Positions 6,249-7,987 of a stretch of 7,987 bases of DNA are shown here, piece by piece. Every line of letters starts with the position of its first letter. The first letter of the stretch is position 1. Below the pieces are notes generated by a model. That model searched no databases and had not been told where the DNA came from. It saw only the letters and a list, made by a program, of their open reading frames with translations. Location: assembly GCA_938030915.1 (NCBI GenBank), contig CALHIO010000327.1, positions 1 through 7,987 of the forward strand, in the 5' to 3' direction. The stretch comes from an uncultured Gemmatimonadota bacterium (GTDB lineage Bacteria > Gemmatimonadota > Gemmatimonadetes > Longimicrobiales > Gaopeijiaceae). Made by a program: the position numbers and the translations under genes.

Positions 6249-7121
6249 TTCCGGGTCGAAGAGACTTCCGATCCGGCACTCGGGATCGCTCAGCGCGTAG
6301 CCCCAGCGGTGGGCCCGCTGGAAGACTACATCGGGGAGGGGGCCCCAGCGGTCCCGCACGTCTTCAAGCAAGAGCGCGGGAAGCTCCTCCCTCGGGATGT
6401 CCCACTGGCGCTGCGTCCACTCCGGATTCGCATGGAAGATCCATGTCTCTGCCGAGGGCCGACCCGGCTTGCTCGTGTCACGGGCCATCCAGGAGATCGG
6501 GCCGTCCGCAACGAAGGCCCCGTCGAAGGGCATGGGCAGCGGTTCGGCGAATACGGCGAGAACCGCCCAGCAGGGGGACATCCCTACATCGGCGGCCGTG
6601 TCGCGAAGTGAGGGTACGGCCTCGAGAAGAGGGACGGCCTGCGGTGCAGGTACCGCCACTACCGCATGATCGAAGGAGCCGTGATCCTCACCACTGGTGA
6701 CGATCGCCCGCCATCCCTCGTGCGTGCGTTCGAGCTCTTCGACCCGGACACCCGGGCGGACGTCCAGCGTGCTGGCGAGGTTCAGGGCCAGGTCGATCAT
6801 TCCTGGGACGCCCACATATCGGGTCGTGGGTTTGGCGGGTTTGATCCGTCCATCCACCACCCGTACAAGCGTCCCCTGCCATGGGGCGACGAGGCCGGCC
6901 TCGAGCCACCGTGCGAGAAGAGCACGGATGCGGTCGTCACGCACTGTGAAGAATTGAGCTCCGTGGTCGAAGCGGTACGTGCCGTGTTCCCGGGTGTTCG
7001 CGCGGCCACCGGGACGACGTCCCTTGTCGAAGACCACCACGGTATGACCGGCATCTTGAAGCCGGTGCGCAGCGATCAACCCCGAGAGGCCGGCCCCGAC
7101 AACAGTGACGCGAGAGGGCAT
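6138..7121 (-). CDS. FAD-dependent oxidoreductase, renalase-like
   Basis: A 327-residue protein, about the usual family length. Seen: N-terminal dinucleotide-binding motif GAGLSG (9-14) in VTVVGAGLSGLIAAHRL; Asp32 at the end of beta-2 binding the FAD ribose; RRPGGRANT (35-43); DHGAQFFTVR (52-61), a block typical of renalase-like and related bacterial amine-oxidase-fold proteins; and the C-terminal FAD motif GVCGDWCVGGRVEGALVSG (295-313). There is no signal peptide, so it is cytosolic. Human renalase oxidises isomeric dihydronicotinamides; whether this protein does so is inference. It starts 21 bases after the peroxiredoxin stop on the same strand, with a weak ribosome site, so it is probably the second gene of a prx-led operon. 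Its 3' end, encoding the conserved FAD motif, lies antisense to the DsbB-like tail. Fold and cofactor are confident; the substrate is unknown. Confidence 0.92.
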   Translation of the reverse strand: MPSRVTVVGAGLSGLIAAHRLQDAGHTVVVFDKGRRPGGRANTREHGTYRFDHGAQFFTVRDDRIRALLARWLEAGLVAPWQGTLVRVVDGRIKPAKPTTRYVGVPGMIDLALNLASTLDVRPGVRVEELERTHEGWRAIVTSGEDHGSFDHAVVAVPAPQAVPLLEAVPSLRDTAADVGMSPCWAVLAVFAEPLPMPFDGAFVADGPISWMARDTSKPGRPSAETWIFHANPEWTQRQWDIPREELPALLLEDVRDRWGPLPDVVFQRAHRWGYALSDPECRIGSLFDPESGLGVCGDWCVGGRVEGALVSGIDVADRLLDGVELT

Positions 7122-7142
7122 GTGGGCGTTCCGCTCAGCCGG

Positions 7143-7649
7143 TCAGGACGCGCGAAGTTCCGTGATTGCCTCGACCATGGCGTCACCCGCCGTGAGTTCA
7201 CACACACCGTGTGAGTCTTCGAAGCGGAGGATCCGGACAATGCCGTCTTCAACCAGCATCGAGTGGCGGATAGTCCGACCATAGAAGCCCACCACCGGAG
7301 CGTCGAAGTCGAGTCCGAGTGCCTTCGTCAGCTCTCCGGCACTGTCGGCCAACATGGTGATGCCGCCTTCGCTCGCACCGGTCGTCTCCGCCCAGGCCTT
7401 CATCACGAACGGATCGATCACGGCGAAGCAGATCACTTCATCCACTCCGTTCTCCCCGAGGGCTGCTCGCGCCCGTATCAGGCTCGGGATATGCGCATCC
7501 GTACAGGTGTCCGAGAAGGGGCCGGGGAGTCCGACCATCACGACCGTGCGCCCCTTTGTACGGTCATCCAGGGTCAGGTGTTCGGGGCCGGTGTCCGTCA
7601 TGCGGAGAAGGGTGGCGTCGGGGAGAGTGTCGCCGATGGCAATGCTCAT
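7143..7649 (-). CDS. Prx5/AhpE-like peroxiredoxin (PrxII type)
   Basis: A 168-residue protein matching the Prx5 (PrxII) subfamily. Seen: GLPGPFSDTCTDAHIPSL with peroxidatic Cys49 in the PxxxS/TxxC motif (Pro42, Ser46); ICFAVIDPFVMKAWAE with Cys74, 25 residues on, matching the second cysteine of plant PrxII; Arg125 in GRTIRHS; and Cys150 in HGVCELTAGDAM, placed like the resolving cysteine of human PRDX5. Family knowledge: reduces hydrogen peroxide and alkyl hydroperoxides using thiol donors (thioredoxin, glutaredoxin or glutathione) in the cytoplasm. ATG 7649 matches the family N-terminus; the frame continues upstream, but those residues look like a shadow, and no clear Shine-Dalgarno site is seen. 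The FAD oxidoreductase follows after 21 bases. Confidence 0.93.
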   Translation of the reverse strand: MSIAIGDTLPDATLLRMTDTGPEHLTLDDRTKGRTVVMVGLPGPFSDTCTDAHIPSLIRARAALGENGVDEVICFAVIDPFVMKAWAETTGASEGGITMLADSAGELTKALGLDFDAPVVGFYGRTIRHSMLVEDGIVRILRFEDSHGVCELTAGDAMVEAITELRAS

Positions 7650-7794
7650 GGATGAGACCGTGGGGTAAATTGCTCGTCTTTGTCTTAGGGTGCGGCTACC
7701 CGCCGCCCGACCCGCGAGATCCGCCTGTGCCCGAACCGCCCACACGAAGCGTCGAAGCGGCGGAGGCAGCGTGCGAAGGCGGCTCCTCAGCTGT
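7650..7794. other. Spacer upstream of the peroxiredoxin operon
   Basis: 145 bases between the stop of the NmrA-like fragment and the peroxiredoxin start, the only place for a dedicated promoter of the prx operon. An A+T-richer stretch at 7665-7690 precedes the start on the minus strand (GCAATTTACC in that direction), but no convincing -35/-10 pair is seen, and a Shine-Dalgarno site is absent. Confidence 0.4.
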
Positions 7795-7986
7795 TCAACC
7801 CACCCTCACCTGCGGGGGCGCATGATCCGGGACGGACTGAGCCGTGCCTGTCGCGTACTGCTCGACCCCCCATGGGACGAGGAGGGTGAGGACGCCGTCG
7901 CACCCCTCGAGCGCCCGCCGTATCACCTCACGGTCGCTGGTCGCACCGGGGACGATCGTGATGCGGTCGCTCACGTCGTCGAGCCT
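7795..7986 (-). CDS. NmrA-like NAD(P)-binding protein, 5' partial and probably truncated at its C-terminus
   Basis: The frame enters from the right edge without a start; 63 residues are visible before a TGA at 7795-7797. Seen: RITIVPGATSDREVIRRALEGCDGVLTLLVPWGVEQYATG, which matches the segment of atypical SDR/NmrA-like proteins around beta-4 to beta-5 (the 'GDxxDxxxLxxALxGxDxV' pattern that follows the cofactor motif). Third positions are G/C-rich in this frame. Family members run on for well over 100 residues after this point, whereas this frame ends about 25 residues later in PPQVRVG. This suggests a truncation, frameshift or deletion, so it may be a pseudogene. It lies on the same strand as, and 145 bases upstream of, the peroxiredoxin gene. 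The family call is moderate; truncation is inferred. Confidence 0.6.
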   Translation of the reverse strand, partial: RLDDVSDRITIVPGATSDREVIRRALEGCDGVLTLLVPWGVEQYATGTAQSVPDHAPPQVRVG

Positions 7987-7987
7987 G

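Noticed and set aside
6269..6288. CGATCC/GGATCG inverted repeat after the DsbB-like stop as a terminator
   Set aside because: Only a 6-base stem with an 8-base loop and no T-tract, inside the FAD-oxidoreductase coding region; likely chance.
7652..7825. Plus-strand 57-residue frame with a short hydrophobic start and a lipobox-like VLGC
   Set aside because: No ribosome site; its start lies 2 bases from the divergent peroxiredoxin start; its hydrophobic stretch is too short for a good lipoprotein signal; and the rest is low-complexity Pro/Ala typical of a GC-rich shadow frame.
7822..7987. Plus-strand ATG frame open to the right edge
   Set aside because: It lies antisense to the minus-strand frame, which clearly resembles an NmrA-like protein; the plus-strand translation shows no family pattern.

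Overview
This is a 7,987-base stretch of high-GC bacterial DNA (clearly above 60% G+C by eye, strong G/C preference at third codon positions) packed with protein-coding genes. It holds eight complete genes and one gene cut off at each edge. I see no tRNA, rRNA, insertion sequence, CRISPR array or phage gene, and no stretch over 300 bases without a gene. Signal peptides, GTG use, clear Shine-Dalgarno sites and the protein types fit a high-GC, probably Gram-negative, aerobic environmental bacterium. Gemmatimonadota or a similar soil or marine lineage is a guess from protein style, not a demonstrated placement.

Region 1 (1-3039, plus strand) is a translationally coupled three-gene operon. It encodes a Gfo/Idh/MocA-type NAD(P)-dependent oxidoreductase (5' end outside the window), a classical short-chain dehydrogenase (SDR) and an M20-family metallopeptidase. 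The genes overlap by 14 and 4 bases, so the proteins probably act together, most plausibly in catabolism of a small organic compound; the substrate cannot be read from the sequence.

Region 2 (3052-4587) holds a small zinc-ribbon protein on the minus strand. Across a 279-base divergent intergenic region lies a plus-strand gene for an exported histidine-rich protein of unknown function, the most novel-looking protein here.

Region 3 (4589-7649) is about membrane and redox chemistry. A minus-strand DUF1295/steroid-5-alpha-reductase-like membrane protein ends one base from the exported protein's stop. Divergent from it is a DsbB/BdbC-type disulfide-forming membrane protein. This overlaps tail-to-tail by 111 bases with a minus-strand renalase-like FAD-dependent oxidoreductase. 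That gene follows a Prx5-type peroxiredoxin by 21 bases, so the two form a probable peroxide/redox operon.

Region 4 (7650-7987) carries the C-terminal end of an NmrA-like NAD(P)-binding protein on the minus strand, which stops surprisingly early and may be a truncated gene, followed by a 145-base spacer that would contain any promoter of the peroxiredoxin operon.

No plainly new defence or mobile system is visible. The points most worth a second look are the exported His-rich protein, a terminator-like hairpin for that gene placed inside the coding end of the opposing gene, the long dsbB antisense overlap, and the apparently truncated NmrA-like gene.
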